Assembly (NCBI RefSeq): GCF_018717645.1
Contig: NZ_JAFLHG010000004.1
Span: forward strand, 124,001-188,000
Direction: 5' to 3'
DNA: 64,000 nucleotides
Source of the DNA: Microbacterium flavum
GTDB taxonomy: Bacteria; Actinomycetota; Actinomycetes; Actinomycetales; Microbacteriaceae
The stretch's first letter is position 1. Every line of letters starts with the position of its first letter. The position numbers and the translations under genes are program-made. This document shows positions 18,534 through 27,783 of this stretch, piece after piece. A model generated the notes under the pieces. That model made no database searches. It was not told the origin of the DNA and worked only from the letters and a program-made list of their open reading frames with translations.

Positions 18534-18551
18534 AGGACTTGAGCAAGTCCT
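18534..18551 (-). terminator. 8-bp inverted repeat after the sugar transferase
   Basis: AGGACTTG and CAAGTCCT are separated by two bases, 45 bp past the stop of the gene at 18596. No T tract follows. It may end the polysaccharide transcript or serve as a second operator, since it directly abuts the -35 box of the downstream gene. Confidence 0.35.
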
Positions 18552-18595
18552 GCACCGATCTTGACCGCGTCGCCGACCGCTCCGGCGGCGGCCGT

Positions 18596-20098
18596 TCAGC
18601 GCGCGCTGTCTCCGGGAGAGACGACCGCGCGCACCGTCCGGAAGAGGATCTGCAGGTCCTGCATGAACGACCAGTTCTCGACGTAGTAGAGATCGAGCCG
18701 CAGCGCGTCCTCCCACGCGAGGCGCGACCGTCCGCTCACCTGCCACAGCCCGCTCATCCCGGGCTTGACCAGCAGGCGGCGCTCCGCGGCATCGTCGTAG
18801 AAGGCCACCTCGGCCGCGCGCTGCGGGCGTGGCCCGACGAGACTCATGGTCCCCACGAGGACGTTGAACAGCTGCGGCAGCTCGTCGATGGAGTGCTTCC
18901 GGAGGAACCGGCCGACGCGGGTGATGCGCGGGTCGTCGATGACCTTGTGGAGGGGTCGATCGGATGAGCCCTGTGCGTCCAGAAGGCTGGCCAGCTCGTC
19001 ATCGGCTCCCGGGATCATTGAGCGGAACTTGAGCATTCCGAACGAGGTGCCGCGGCGACCGACCCGCGTCTGTCGATACATGATCGGACCCGCACCTTCG
19101 CTGCGGATCGCGATCGCCGCGGCGAGCATCACCGGCGAGGTGATGACGATGAGCAGGCTGGAGGCGACGACGTCGAAGGTGCGCTTGATGAACCCGCGGT
19201 ACCCCTCGAGGCTCGGGTACTCGACGTGGACGAGCGGAAGACCGGCGGCCGGGCGCGAGTGGATGCGGGGGCCCGCGACATCGGTGAGCTGCGGCGCCAC
19301 CACGAGGTTCGCGTCACGATCGGCGATCGCCCACCCCAGACGCCGCATGATGCCCGGATCGACTTCGTCGGATCCTGCGACGATGAGGGTGTCGGCATCC
19401 ACGGCATCCAGGGCCTCTGCCGCCGTCGCGAAGCCTCCGACGACGGGCACGCCCTCGATGGAGGCGGCCTCGGTGCCGCTCGTGACGGCGCCGACGATGT
19501 CGAAGCCCGTCCCGGAGGTGCGACGGATCGCGCTGATGATGTGCGCGACCTTTCGCGGCTCGCCGAGGACGACGGCGCGGTAGACGTACTTGCGCGCGCG
19601 CTGCTGCGCCCGGAGCCACTGCCGCCAGAACCATCGGGAGAGGATCAGGACGATCGTCCCGAGTGGGATGACGACGAGCAGAAGCGCCCGGGACACCTCC
19701 AGCCGCAGGAAGAAGGCGAGCGAGACGAGGAGGGCAAACAGGGCGACGCCGGCGTTCGCGATCCGGGCGTACTCGAGCGGACCGTTGCCGACGATGTGGC
19801 GCTCACGCGTGTCGAACACGCCGAGGGCGACGAACCAGAGCCCTTCGATCGCGAGGATCACCACCCAATACGGGAGGTCGGGTCCGTCGGGCCAGGAGAT
19901 CCGCTCGAACTCCAGAGTGCGAGCCAGGATCCAGAAGACCGCGAAGATGACGACGAGGACGACCAGGTCGCTGTAGGCGAGCCAGCGCCCGTAGCGCATC
20001 GGCCAGTTCCGGGATGAACGACGAGCGGCGACGAAAGCAGGCGACGTGCGCGCACCCCCACCGGCTCTACGCAACATCACGTCGGCTGTGCTCCCCAC
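18596..20098 (-). CDS. Polyprenyl-phosphate sugar-1-phosphate transferase (priming enzyme)
   Basis: A 500-residue protein of the WbaP/EpsL-like family that transfers a sugar-1-phosphate from a nucleotide sugar to undecaprenyl phosphate, the first step of glycan assembly. Four or five membrane helices fill residues 38-155, a Rossmann-like CoA-binding-type middle domain follows (about 172-290), and the catalytic domain (about 305-495) carries KRTFDV, LKFRSM, KHSIDELPQLFNVL, SLVGPRP and KPGMSGLWQVSGRS. The start is uncertain: GTG at 20098 is the outermost, but a GGGGAG site favours GTG 20080 or ATG 20077. It follows the DUF4012 gene after 87 bp on the same strand. Confidence 0.95.
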   Translation of the reverse strand: MGSTADVMLRRAGGGARTSPAFVAARRSSRNWPMRYGRWLAYSDLVVLVVIFAVFWILARTLEFERISWPDGPDLPYWVVILAIEGLWFVALGVFDTRERHIVGNGPLEYARIANAGVALFALLVSLAFFLRLEVSRALLLVVIPLGTIVLILSRWFWRQWLRAQQRARKYVYRAVVLGEPRKVAHIISAIRRTSGTGFDIVGAVTSGTEAASIEGVPVVGGFATAAEALDAVDADTLIVAGSDEVDPGIMRRLGWAIADRDANLVVAPQLTDVAGPRIHSRPAAGLPLVHVEYPSLEGYRGFIKRTFDVVASSLLIVITSPVMLAAAIAIRSEGAGPIMYRQTRVGRRGTSFGMLKFRSMIPGADDELASLLDAQGSSDRPLHKVIDDPRITRVGRFLRKHSIDELPQLFNVLVGTMSLVGPRPQRAAEVAFYDDAAERRLLVKPGMSGLWQVSGRSRLAWEDALRLDLYYVENWSFMQDLQILFRTVRAVVSPGDSAR

Positions 20099-20185
20099 AA
20101 GATCCGATGAGCGGCGTCGTCCGCCCGCGCCAGTTTAGGGCAGGTTCACAGACTCGTCGAAACCAGGCGGCGCCTGCCGCAGGTA

Positions 20186-21979
20186 TCAGCCGCAGGTATC
20201 GGCGATCGCGACGTCGGTCGCGTGGATCATCGGCGTCGCGCGGAGTGCGAGCGGTCCGAAGGCACCGGACCCGGTGAACGTCGCCGTCACCGTGCCGGTC
20301 TCCCCCGGGCGCAGCGTCAGCTGGAGCGCCGCGACGGGGCGGCCGAGATCGGTGATGTCCGTCCGCAGGGGGACGATGTCGCGACCGTCCGCGGAGAACC
20401 CCGTGAACGTCGTCCCGGGAGGACCGTAGACGAACACCTCCGTCCGGAACTGCTTCGATCCCCACACGGCGCTCTTGACGTAGCGGGGCAGCGCGTCCGC
20501 GTCTTCCTGCGAGATGTCCAGATGCAGGCTCGTCGTCGCCGCGAACGTGCTCTCCGATCCGGAGCACGTGCGGCTCAGGTCGACGGCGGACTTCATGTAG
20601 TAGTCGATCTTTCCGGCGGACGCGTCGCGGAAGAACACGCCCATCGTGGTGGCGTCGGCGTTGTCGGTCGGGAGCACGCCGGCGACCTTCTGACCGTCGA
20701 GAAGCGCCGCGGCCTGCGGATCCTGCATCCACATCAGGATGTCGCCCTGGCCGATGCTCTCGTTGACGGCCCACAGCATGTCCTTGAGGTCGAAGGTCCC
20801 CGACGCGACCCGATCGAAGACGGTCGCCGCGACGGCGGCGAAGAACGCGTCGGACGCGCGCGCCTCCGCCTTGCTCGCGTACGGGTCCCACCAGGTGTAG
20901 ACGTCCTTCAGGAGCACCGAGACGGCGTTCTTCGACGTGATCTCCACGTCGCCGACCGTGATCGGCCCGGTGGCCTCCAGGATGCGGCCGAGGGCGATCG
21001 GATCGATCGCGATCACGCCGTCGATCGGTCCGGGACTGATGTCGCGCTCCCAGAACGCCTTGAGCAGGCTGGCTGCGGTGGGGAAGTCGGGCCGGCTCAT
21101 CGTCGTGTTGACATGGTCGACGAGGTATCGCGAGTACAGATCGATCGCGCTCTGATCGACGGGCACGTCGACGGCGACGTCCTGGCCGAAGTCGGCGCTG
21201 CTCGCCTGACCCTCGATCCGGATGTCCCCCCCGTCGACCGCGATCAGCGTCTGCGAGGCCGCGCTCCCGCCGAGCGCGAGCAGCTCCGCGTTGTTCTGGA
21301 AGGCGAGCAGGTATCGCTTGGGACCGTCCGAACCGAGGAGGGAGGGCACCAGCTCCAGCGCCGGTGCGGCGGAACCGACGACCGCGTCGACCTGATCGAT
21401 CCCCGACCGCACCGGTCCGATGAGGAAGGGCGAGGATGCCGCGTCCGCGACGGACGCGGCCATCGCGCTGACATCGGGGGTCGCGGCGGCGAGCACGGGG
21501 AGCACGCGAGTGAAGGGCGAGCCCTCGCCACCGCCGTCGATCGCGGCGAGCGCCGGGACGCCGAGCTCGTTCGCGACGAGGTCGAGCGCCTCACTGGCGA
21601 CCCGCACGGCCCGGAGGTTGTCGCCGGCCACCGGGATGAACTCGGCGACGCGCCAGATCGGGTCGTTGGATGCCGATGCCGCGGCCTGCGCATGACCGCC
21701 CATGCGGGTCATGCGCTCCTGCGTCGTCAGCTCCGAGTCCGACGAGGACAGCAGCCGCTGGGCGGATTCGAGCTCGGCCTTGACCGTGAGGGCGCGGAAT
21801 CCGATCCATGCGGCTGCGCCGAGGATCACCACCATCGCGCACGCCACGACGATCCACGCCGTCCGCTTCCGGCTGCGTCGGCCTGCGGCTGCGGGCCGCT
21901 GGCCGCCGCCCGCCTCTGCTGCTCCAAGATCGCGTGCGGCTGACTCGCGCGCCGCGCGTCGGGTCTCGTGTTGCATCAT
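20186..21979 (-). CDS. DUF4012 membrane-anchored extracytoplasmic protein
   Basis: A 597-residue protein with a basic cytoplasmic start, one membrane helix (about 41-63) and a large outside domain of the DUF4012 family (KRYLLAFQNNAELLALGGSA is its hallmark). The family is widespread in actinobacterial polysaccharide loci; its biochemical role is not established, though relation to LytR-CpsA-Psr-like wall ligases has been suggested on fold grounds. A TAGAAT box ends three bases before the first ATG and six before the second (21976), which suggests a leaderless transcript starting at the second Met. It sits between the glycosidase and the priming transferase. Confidence 0.85.
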   Translation of the reverse strand: MMQHETRRAARESAARDLGAAEAGGGQRPAAAGRRSRKRTAWIVVACAMVVILGAAAWIGFRALTVKAELESAQRLLSSSDSELTTQERMTRMGGHAQAAASASNDPIWRVAEFIPVAGDNLRAVRVASEALDLVANELGVPALAAIDGGGEGSPFTRVLPVLAAATPDVSAMAASVADAASSPFLIGPVRSGIDQVDAVVGSAAPALELVPSLLGSDGPKRYLLAFQNNAELLALGGSAASQTLIAVDGGDIRIEGQASSADFGQDVAVDVPVDQSAIDLYSRYLVDHVNTTMSRPDFPTAASLLKAFWERDISPGPIDGVIAIDPIALGRILEATGPITVGDVEITSKNAVSVLLKDVYTWWDPYASKAEARASDAFFAAVAATVFDRVASGTFDLKDMLWAVNESIGQGDILMWMQDPQAAALLDGQKVAGVLPTDNADATTMGVFFRDASAGKIDYYMKSAVDLSRTCSGSESTFAATTSLHLDISQEDADALPRYVKSAVWGSKQFRTEVFVYGPPGTTFTGFSADGRDIVPLRTDITDLGRPVAALQLTLRPGETGTVTATFTGSGAFGPLALRATPMIHATDVAIADTCG

Positions 21980-22013
21980 TCGATTCTACCGACGGCCACC
22001 TGAGCGAACCCGG

Positions 22014-24149
22014 TCAGCCCGCGTCCGTCGACACGTGCTCGGAGATGATCACGCCGTCGCCCGGGATCGTCACCGAGACCTCGCCCTTCACGGACGGTGC
22101 CGTCGTGACCTTGCCGTCGAGCGTGAGCACGTCGAGTGGACCCTTCGAAGCGATCGTCGCCTGGACGGGACCACCGGTGGTGGAGAACGCGACGGTCGTC
22201 TTCTGTGCACCGGTGCCGAAGGCGTAGGACATCGTCCCCTCGGCGATCGGATCGGCGAGGGGCTGGGCGGCGCGGCCCGCCAGGGCGTGCGTCATCATCG
22301 CGTAGACGAATCCGGACGGCTTCGGGGTCAGCGCCGCGACCCCCTCGGTCGGGAAGTAGAAGAGTCCGGCGTTGCTCTCCATCGCCTTCGCCGGATCGTC
22401 GCTGTCGTTGACGAGGTCGTACCAGAACATCTTCTGGACGCCGTGGCCGAGCGTCACGGCGTACATCTTCAGGACGGAGGATGCCTGGACGGCGATCGTG
22501 TTCCATCCGGGGACCGACGGGTTGCCCAGTTCGGAGATCCACACCGGGCGGACGTCGCCCGCGTTCGTCCGCATGCTCTCGACGGACTGATCGACCGCCT
22601 CGCCGAGCTGCTGCTCGTTCAGAAGGTAGGGGTGGTAGCTGATGACGTCGGTGTAGGCCATCCCCCCGGCCTGCCAGAGCCCGTCGAACCAGGGCGCGTC
22701 ATAGAGCGCGGTCGCACCGGCGACGACGGGCATGGCCGGGTCGACGGCCTTCACGCTCGTGTGGACCGCTTCCAGGAGGGGCACGTAGCAGGCCGGCTCC
22801 GTCCCGCAGGCGGAGGTGTTGAACCGCGCGTGGTTGAACTCGTTGTAGACCTCGACACCGACGAGGTCGAACCGCTGGACGATCGCCGCCGCGTAACGGC
22901 CGTAGGCGGCGAGCGCCTCCGGGTTGTCGGGGACCTTGTCGTTGCGGCTGTACAGCTTGTTGCCGTAGTTGACGATGCCGAGGACCTTGATGCCGTTCTG
23001 GTGCATCTTGTCGAATCCGTCGGCGTAGACCGGGTCCCAGTCGTACTGGCCGGCCACGGTCTCGTTGCGCCGCCACAGCACGTCGTTGCGGATCTCGGCA
23101 CCGCCCACCGAGCGGGTGTAGCGCGCCGCCTTGTCGTACAGGGCGTTCTCGACGTGGACGCTGACACCGAAGCGGTCATCGGCGGTGGAGACCTCCCCGT
23201 CCACGATCGCGAAGGGCGCGGTGGTGACCGTCCCCGCGGCATCCGTGAGATGCAGGATGTAGTAGCCCTGGCCGAGGGAGGAGACGGGGATGCTCGCGAC
23301 CGAGCCGTCGGAGGAGAGCGAGCCGTCGTCGACGACCGGATCGTCGGGCGAGGTGCCGTCGCCGCGCGTGACCGTCCACGTCGCCGCACCGGGCGTGAGC
23401 ACGACGGCGAGCGCGGCCGTCTCCGTCCGGAGCATCAGCGAGGTATTGACGAGGCGGTGCGCGAAGGCGACGTCCTCGAAAGACGGGTTCGGGACGACGT
23501 TGGCGGTCTTCTCGCCCTTGTCCGTGGCCTTGTCCGTGGCCTTCCCTGACGCGGCGGGCGTGCCGGATGTCGCCGGCGTCTCGGTGAGGACGATGTCATC
23601 GATCGCCAGACCGGTCACGGGGGCATCGACGCGGAGCGCGATGGCGAGCTCGGAGGCACCCGCCGCCGTCACCGTCCCGGTGATCTCGGTCCACGAGGCA
23701 TCCAGCGCCGGCACCGCGATCTCGGTGGATCCGACCTCGAACGCGGCCGGCACACGCGTGCGCTCGGGCGACAGGAGCCGGGCGCGTGCGGAGAACCGAT
23801 ACTCGGCGCCGTCGACGACCGGGACGGTGATCTGAGCGACCCGGAGCGGGGCGTCGACGGTCGGGGCCTCGATGGCGAGCGCGACCTTCCCGTCGGCGGC
23901 TCCGCCGACCTCCGGCCCGACCTCCGCGACGGCGGTCCGCGGAGCGAGCTGCCAGTCGGCGATCGTCCCCTCGACCGCTGCGACGTGGGGCAGCGGCACG
24001 ATCGTCGGCGTGGGCGACGGTGAGGCGCTGACCGCCGGCGAGGCGGTCGGCGACGTCGATGATCCGAGCACGATGGCGGCCGTCACGCCGATCCCCCCGA
24101 GGACGAGGAGGGCGCCGAGGCCGGTGAGGATGAGGGTGCGACGTCGCAT
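22014..24149 (-). CDS. Exported GH39-like glycoside hydrolase (clan GH-A)
   Basis: A 711-residue protein with an N-terminal membrane anchor or signal (about 5-27), a Ser/Pro/Thr linker, β-sandwich modules (about 50-290), and a (β/α)8 catalytic domain. E437 in VEVYNEFNH is the expected acid/base and E540 in VWISELGNP the expected nucleophile, about 100 residues apart as in clan GH-A. GH39-type enzymes such as PslG of Pseudomonas are found in exopolysaccharide loci and trim the polymer during secretion; the same role is likely here. ATG at 24149 is chosen because the residues upstream are not protein-like. It follows the UDP-glucose dehydrogenase gene after 64 bp. Confidence 0.85.
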   Translation of the reverse strand: MRRRTLILTGLGALLVLGGIGVTAAIVLGSSTSPTASPAVSASPSPTPTIVPLPHVAAVEGTIADWQLAPRTAVAEVGPEVGGAADGKVALAIEAPTVDAPLRVAQITVPVVDGAEYRFSARARLLSPERTRVPAAFEVGSTEIAVPALDASWTEITGTVTAAGASELAIALRVDAPVTGLAIDDIVLTETPATSGTPAASGKATDKATDKGEKTANVVPNPSFEDVAFAHRLVNTSLMLRTETAALAVVLTPGAATWTVTRGDGTSPDDPVVDDGSLSSDGSVASIPVSSLGQGYYILHLTDAAGTVTTAPFAIVDGEVSTADDRFGVSVHVENALYDKAARYTRSVGGAEIRNDVLWRRNETVAGQYDWDPVYADGFDKMHQNGIKVLGIVNYGNKLYSRNDKVPDNPEALAAYGRYAAAIVQRFDLVGVEVYNEFNHARFNTSACGTEPACYVPLLEAVHTSVKAVDPAMPVVAGATALYDAPWFDGLWQAGGMAYTDVISYHPYLLNEQQLGEAVDQSVESMRTNAGDVRPVWISELGNPSVPGWNTIAVQASSVLKMYAVTLGHGVQKMFWYDLVNDSDDPAKAMESNAGLFYFPTEGVAALTPKPSGFVYAMMTHALAGRAAQPLADPIAEGTMSYAFGTGAQKTTVAFSTTGGPVQATIASKGPLDVLTLDGKVTTAPSVKGEVSVTIPGDGVIISEHVSTDAG

Positions 24150-24213
24150 GCGCGGAGGGGTTCCCTTCGTGGTGCGGCGCCCGCAGGAGCGGACGTCCGA
24201 GGAGGTGGGCGGC

Positions 24214-25380
24214 TCAGTCGCTGCCGTAGATGTCGCGGGTGTAGACCTTGTCCGCGACGTGCGCGAGGGCGTCGGCGGTCCGGTTCGCGATGATGACATC
24301 GCTCCGTGTCAGGAAGTCGTCGAGATCGCGGACGACCTCGGAGTGGAAGAACTCGTCCCCGTCGAGGGTGGGTTCGTACACGAGCACCTCGACGCCCTTC
24401 GCCTTGATGCGCTTCATGATCCCCTGGATCGATGAGGCGCGGAAGTTGTCGGAGCCGGACTTCATGATGAGGCGGTAGACGCCCACGGTGCGGGGGTTCC
24501 GGCCGAGGATGTCGGCGGCGACGAAGTCCTTCCGCGTGCGATTGGCATCGACGATCGCGGCGATGAGGTTCTGCGGCACCTGCGAGTAGTTGGCGAGGAG
24601 CTGCTTGGTGTCCTTCGGCAGGCAGTACCCGCCGTACCCGAAGGAGGGGTTGTTGTAGTGCGAGCCGATGCGGGGGTCGAGGCCCACCCCCTCGATGATC
24701 TGCTTCGTGTCGAGACCGTGGACGGCCGCATAGGTGTCCAGCTCGTTGAAGTAGGCGACCCTCAGGGCCAGGTAGGTGTTGGCGAAGAGCTTGATCGCCT
24801 CGGCCTCGGTGGAGTCGGTGAGCAGAACCGGCACGTCGGAGTCGATCGCCCCCTCGAGCATGAGGTCCGCGAAGCGCGCTCCGGCAGGGCCGCGATCGCC
24901 GACGACGATGCGGGAGGGGTGCAGGTTGTCGTAGAGCGCGCGGCCCTCACGGAGGAACTCCGGCGAGAAGATGACCGTGACGCCCGGACGCTCGGCACGC
25001 ATGCGATCCGTGAATCCGACCGGCACGGTGGACTTGACGACGATCACGGCGGCCGGGTTGAGGGTCGCCACGGCGTCGATCACCGACTCCACCGACGAGG
25101 TGTCGAAGAAGTTGCTCGTCTCGTCGTAGTTCGTCGGCGTCGCGATGACGACGTACTCGGCATCGCGGTAGGCGGATGCCGCGTCGAGGGTGGCGGTCAG
25201 GCGCAGCTCCCGGGTCGCGAGATAGTCCTCGAGCTCGGCATCCGCGATCGGCGACTCGCGACGGGCGAGCATCGCGACCTTCTCCTCGTCGATGTCCACG
25301 GCGACCACATCGTGGTGCTGAGCGAGGATCACGGCGTTGGAAAGTCCGACATATCCAGTCCCGGCGATCGCGATCTTCAC
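24214..25380 (-). CDS. ugd: UDP-glucose 6-dehydrogenase
   Basis: A 388-residue NAD-dependent enzyme that oxidises UDP-glucose (or a related UDP-hexose) to the uronic acid, giving precursors of acidic polysaccharide. The nucleotide-binding GTGYVG is at residues 7-12, SPEFLREG at 139-146, and the catalytic C253 lies in [14 protein letters not shown]. The length equals that of E. coli Ugd. The start is a GTG at 25380. It is divergent from the glycosyltransferase gene at 25436, with only 55 bp between, so their promoters must overlap or abut. Confidence 0.96.
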   Translation of the reverse strand: MKIAIAGTGYVGLSNAVILAQHHDVVAVDIDEEKVAMLARRESPIADAELEDYLATRELRLTATLDAASAYRDAEYVVIATPTNYDETSNFFDTSSVESVIDAVATLNPAAVIVVKSTVPVGFTDRMRAERPGVTVIFSPEFLREGRALYDNLHPSRIVVGDRGPAGARFADLMLEGAIDSDVPVLLTDSTEAEAIKLFANTYLALRVAYFNELDTYAAVHGLDTKQIIEGVGLDPRIGSHYNNPSFGYGGYCLPKDTKQLLANYSQVPQNLIAAIVDANRTRKDFVAADILGRNPRTVGVYRLIMKSGSDNFRASSIQGIMKRIKAKGVEVLVYEPTLDGDEFFHSEVVRDLDDFLTRSDVIIANRTADALAHVADKVYTRDIYGSD

Positions 25381-25435
25381 CGTCCCAGCGTATCGGGCCG
25401 GGCAGGACCCCCCCGACCGGATAAAGTCGACCGCG

Positions 25436-27772
25436 ATGCCGTCGGTCCCTCTTGTCTCCATCGTCCTGCCGGTCTTCGACGACGCGTCGACGCTCCGAGC
25501 CGCCCTCGACAGCGCCGTGGCGCAGACGCTGATGGACGTGGAGATCATCTGTGTCGACGACGCCTCGACGGACGCTACGGCGGCCATCGTGGACGGGTTC
25601 GCGCAGCGCGACAGCCGCGTGCGCCTCATCCGTCACGACCGCAATCGCACGGCCTTCCAGGCCCGCCGCACCGGCATCCTCGCGGCGCGCGCGGAGCACG
25701 TGATGTTCCTCGACGGGGACGACGAACTCGCCCCGCGGGCAGCGGAGGTCGCCCTCGCGCAGGCGCACGCGTCCGGAGCGGACCTCGTCGGATTCGGGGT
25801 GACGGTCATCGAGGCCGACGGTTGGTCGGGCGGGACGTACGAGCGGCGCCTGCAACCGGTGCACCGGCGGCTCGAGGGGGAGGCCGTCCTCTCGGAGCTC
25901 TTCCCGGCCGGCCGCCCCGCGCAGGGCCAGCTGTGGCGGCACCTGTTCCGCACCGACCTCCTCCGCGAGGCGTACGCCCTCCTTCCGGACGACCTCGCCC
26001 TGCCACGTGTCAACGATCTTCCGCTGCTGTTCCTCGCGGCCGCACTCGCGCGCTGCTACGTCTCCACCCCCGAACGCCTCTACCGCTACCACTTCGGTCG
26101 CGGAGGGAGCGGTCACCGGGTCGATTCGATCGAGCGCGCCGAGTTCTACGCGTCCGCGATCTCCTCCGTCGACGCGATCGCCGCGGCCGTCGAGACCATC
26201 GCCGCCGCGAGGCCCGACGCGCAGGCCCTGCGCCGCTCCTACGCCTCGATGCGCTCGTCCATCATCGGCTACGTCGCGTTCCAGCTGACGGAGAAGGCCG
26301 ACGGACCGGTCCTGGATGCGGCGCTCGCGCACCTGCACACGATGGCTTCCGCCCACGACATCGTGCACGCTGCCGCGACGTTCTACCCGCGCACGCTGAG
26401 CACCCTGCGCCGCCACACCCCCTGGCAGCCGCAGACCGATCGGCCGGTGCGCAGCATCCTGCTCGCGACCTCGACGCTGCGCACCGGCGGTGTCTCCGCC
26501 GTCATCCGCACGCAGGCGCGCTATCTGCAGGAAGAGGGATACCGCGTGACGATCGTCGCGCGCAGCGGCGGCAGCGAGGCGCACGCGGTGCCCGCCGGCG
26601 TGGCATTCGTCGAGATGACGGCGCGCGCCCTGCCTGCACAGCTCGAGGAGTGGGGCCGGATCTGCCGTGATCACGAGGTCGACGTCGTCCTCGACCATCA
26701 GATCCTCTACACGCCGCACTGGCCCGAGTTCGCACTCATGGCACGCGCCGAGGGCGCTGCGACCATCGGCTGGCTGCACAACTTCGTCGGACGCCCCATC
26801 TACGACGGCACCGATCGACTGACCCTCATCGAGGAGTGCGCGGGCACACTCACGCACATCGTGACGCTCTCCCCTCTGGATGTCGCCTACTTCCGTCTGC
26901 GCGGCATCTCGCATGTCTCGTGGGCGCCGAACCCGCCATCGCCCCTCCTGAGCGAGAGTGTCGCGCATCCGCCGGCGAAGCGGCCTCCGACCGGGCGAGT
27001 GGAGCTCGTGTGGTGGGGGCGGCTGGAGGAGCGGACGAAGCAGGTGCGTCAGCTCATCGAGGTCGGCGTCCACCTGAGTCGGATGGCAGTCGACTTCCGA
27101 CTCACCGTCATCGGCCCCGACTGGACCGACCTGACCGCCCGAGCGTTCAACGCCGCGGCGCGCCGGCGGGGAGTGGGTGCTCACGTGCGGGCCGTCGGCC
27201 CCCGGCACGGGCGCGAGCTCGTCCGCGCGATCGACCGGGCGGACGCGTTCGTGTCGACGAGCATCATCGAGGGATACCAGCTCACGATCGCCGAGGCGCA
27301 GGCGCGCGGACTCCCGGTCTTCATGTACGAACTGCCCTGGCTGACCCTCGTGCAGCACAACGCGGGGGTCGTCGCCGTTCCGCAGGGGGACGCCCACGCA
27401 CTCGCCGCGCGCATCGCCGACGCGACCGGTGACCCCAACGAGTACGCGCGGCTGTCGACCGCTTCCCGAGCGGCGGCAGCTCATGCGACCGATCACGACA
27501 TCCCCCGTCTGTACCGCGAGATCGTCACGGGCACGGTGAGCGAGGAGTACTCTCCGGCGCCGACCCCGGATGACGCACGGCAACTCCTCGGGCTCTTCGT
27601 CTTCTTCGCAGAGCGGTCGCACCGGCGGGGACGCAGCGCGGCCGACTCCTCGCTCTCGCCGGGGGCGCGGGTGTGGGCGGCGGCGGCGCCGGTCGGTCGC
27701 GCGACACTGCGACGCATCCCGGGGCTTCGTCCGCTCGCGCACCGCGCGAAGGGATGGCTGGGCGCGCGCTGA
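25436..27772 (+). CDS. Bifunctional glycosyltransferase, GT2-GT4 fusion (paralogue 1)
   Basis: A 778-residue cytoplasmic protein of two catalytic parts. The N-terminal GT-A domain (residues 1 to about 330) opens [10 protein letters not shown], with VDDAS at 40-44 and the metal-binding LDGDD at 92-96. The GT-B domain (about 338-700) starts [18 protein letters not shown] and holds the family-4 motif around E612 ([15 protein letters not shown]). A short helical tail follows. Two sequential sugar additions are therefore likely; substrates are unknown. It shares this layout with the genes at 32570 and 34961. A TAAAGT box ends eight bases before the ATG and no ribosome site is seen, so translation may be leaderless. 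An inverted repeat (27786-27816) just beyond its stop may end the transcript. Confidence 0.92.
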   Translation: MPSVPLVSIVLPVFDDASTLRAALDSAVAQTLMDVEIICVDDASTDATAAIVDGFAQRDSRVRLIRHDRNRTAFQARRTGILAARAEHVMFLDGDDELAPRAAEVALAQAHASGADLVGFGVTVIEADGWSGGTYERRLQPVHRRLEGEAVLSELFPAGRPAQGQLWRHLFRTDLLREAYALLPDDLALPRVNDLPLLFLAAALARCYVSTPERLYRYHFGRGGSGHRVDSIERAEFYASAISSVDAIAAAVETIAAARPDAQALRRSYASMRSSIIGYVAFQLTEKADGPVLDAALAHLHTMASAHDIVHAAATFYPRTLSTLRRHTPWQPQTDRPVRSILLATSTLRTGGVSAVIRTQARYLQEEGYRVTIVARSGGSEAHAVPAGVAFVEMTARALPAQLEEWGRICRDHEVDVVLDHQILYTPHWPEFALMARAEGAATIGWLHNFVGRPIYDGTDRLTLIEECAGTLTHIVTLSPLDVAYFRLRGISHVSWAPNPPSPLLSESVAHPPAKRPPTGRVELVWWGRLEERTKQVRQLIEVGVHLSRMAVDFRLTVIGPDWTDLTARAFNAAARRRGVGAHVRAVGPRHGRELVRAIDRADAFVSTSIIEGYQLTIAEAQARGLPVFMYELPWLTLVQHNAGVVAVPQGDAHALAARIADATGDPNEYARLSTASRAAAAHATDHDIPRLYREIVTGTVSEEYSPAPTPDDARQLLGLFVFFAERSHRRGRSAADSSLSPGARVWAAAAPVGRATLRRIPGLRPLAHRAKGWLGAR

Positions 27773-27783
27773 CCCCGCTCGCC

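Noticed and set aside
24947..27742. A 931-codon frame on the minus strand opposite the GT2-GT4 gene
   Set aside because: Arg/Ala/Asp-rich shadow of the plus-strand enzyme, which has clear catalytic motifs.
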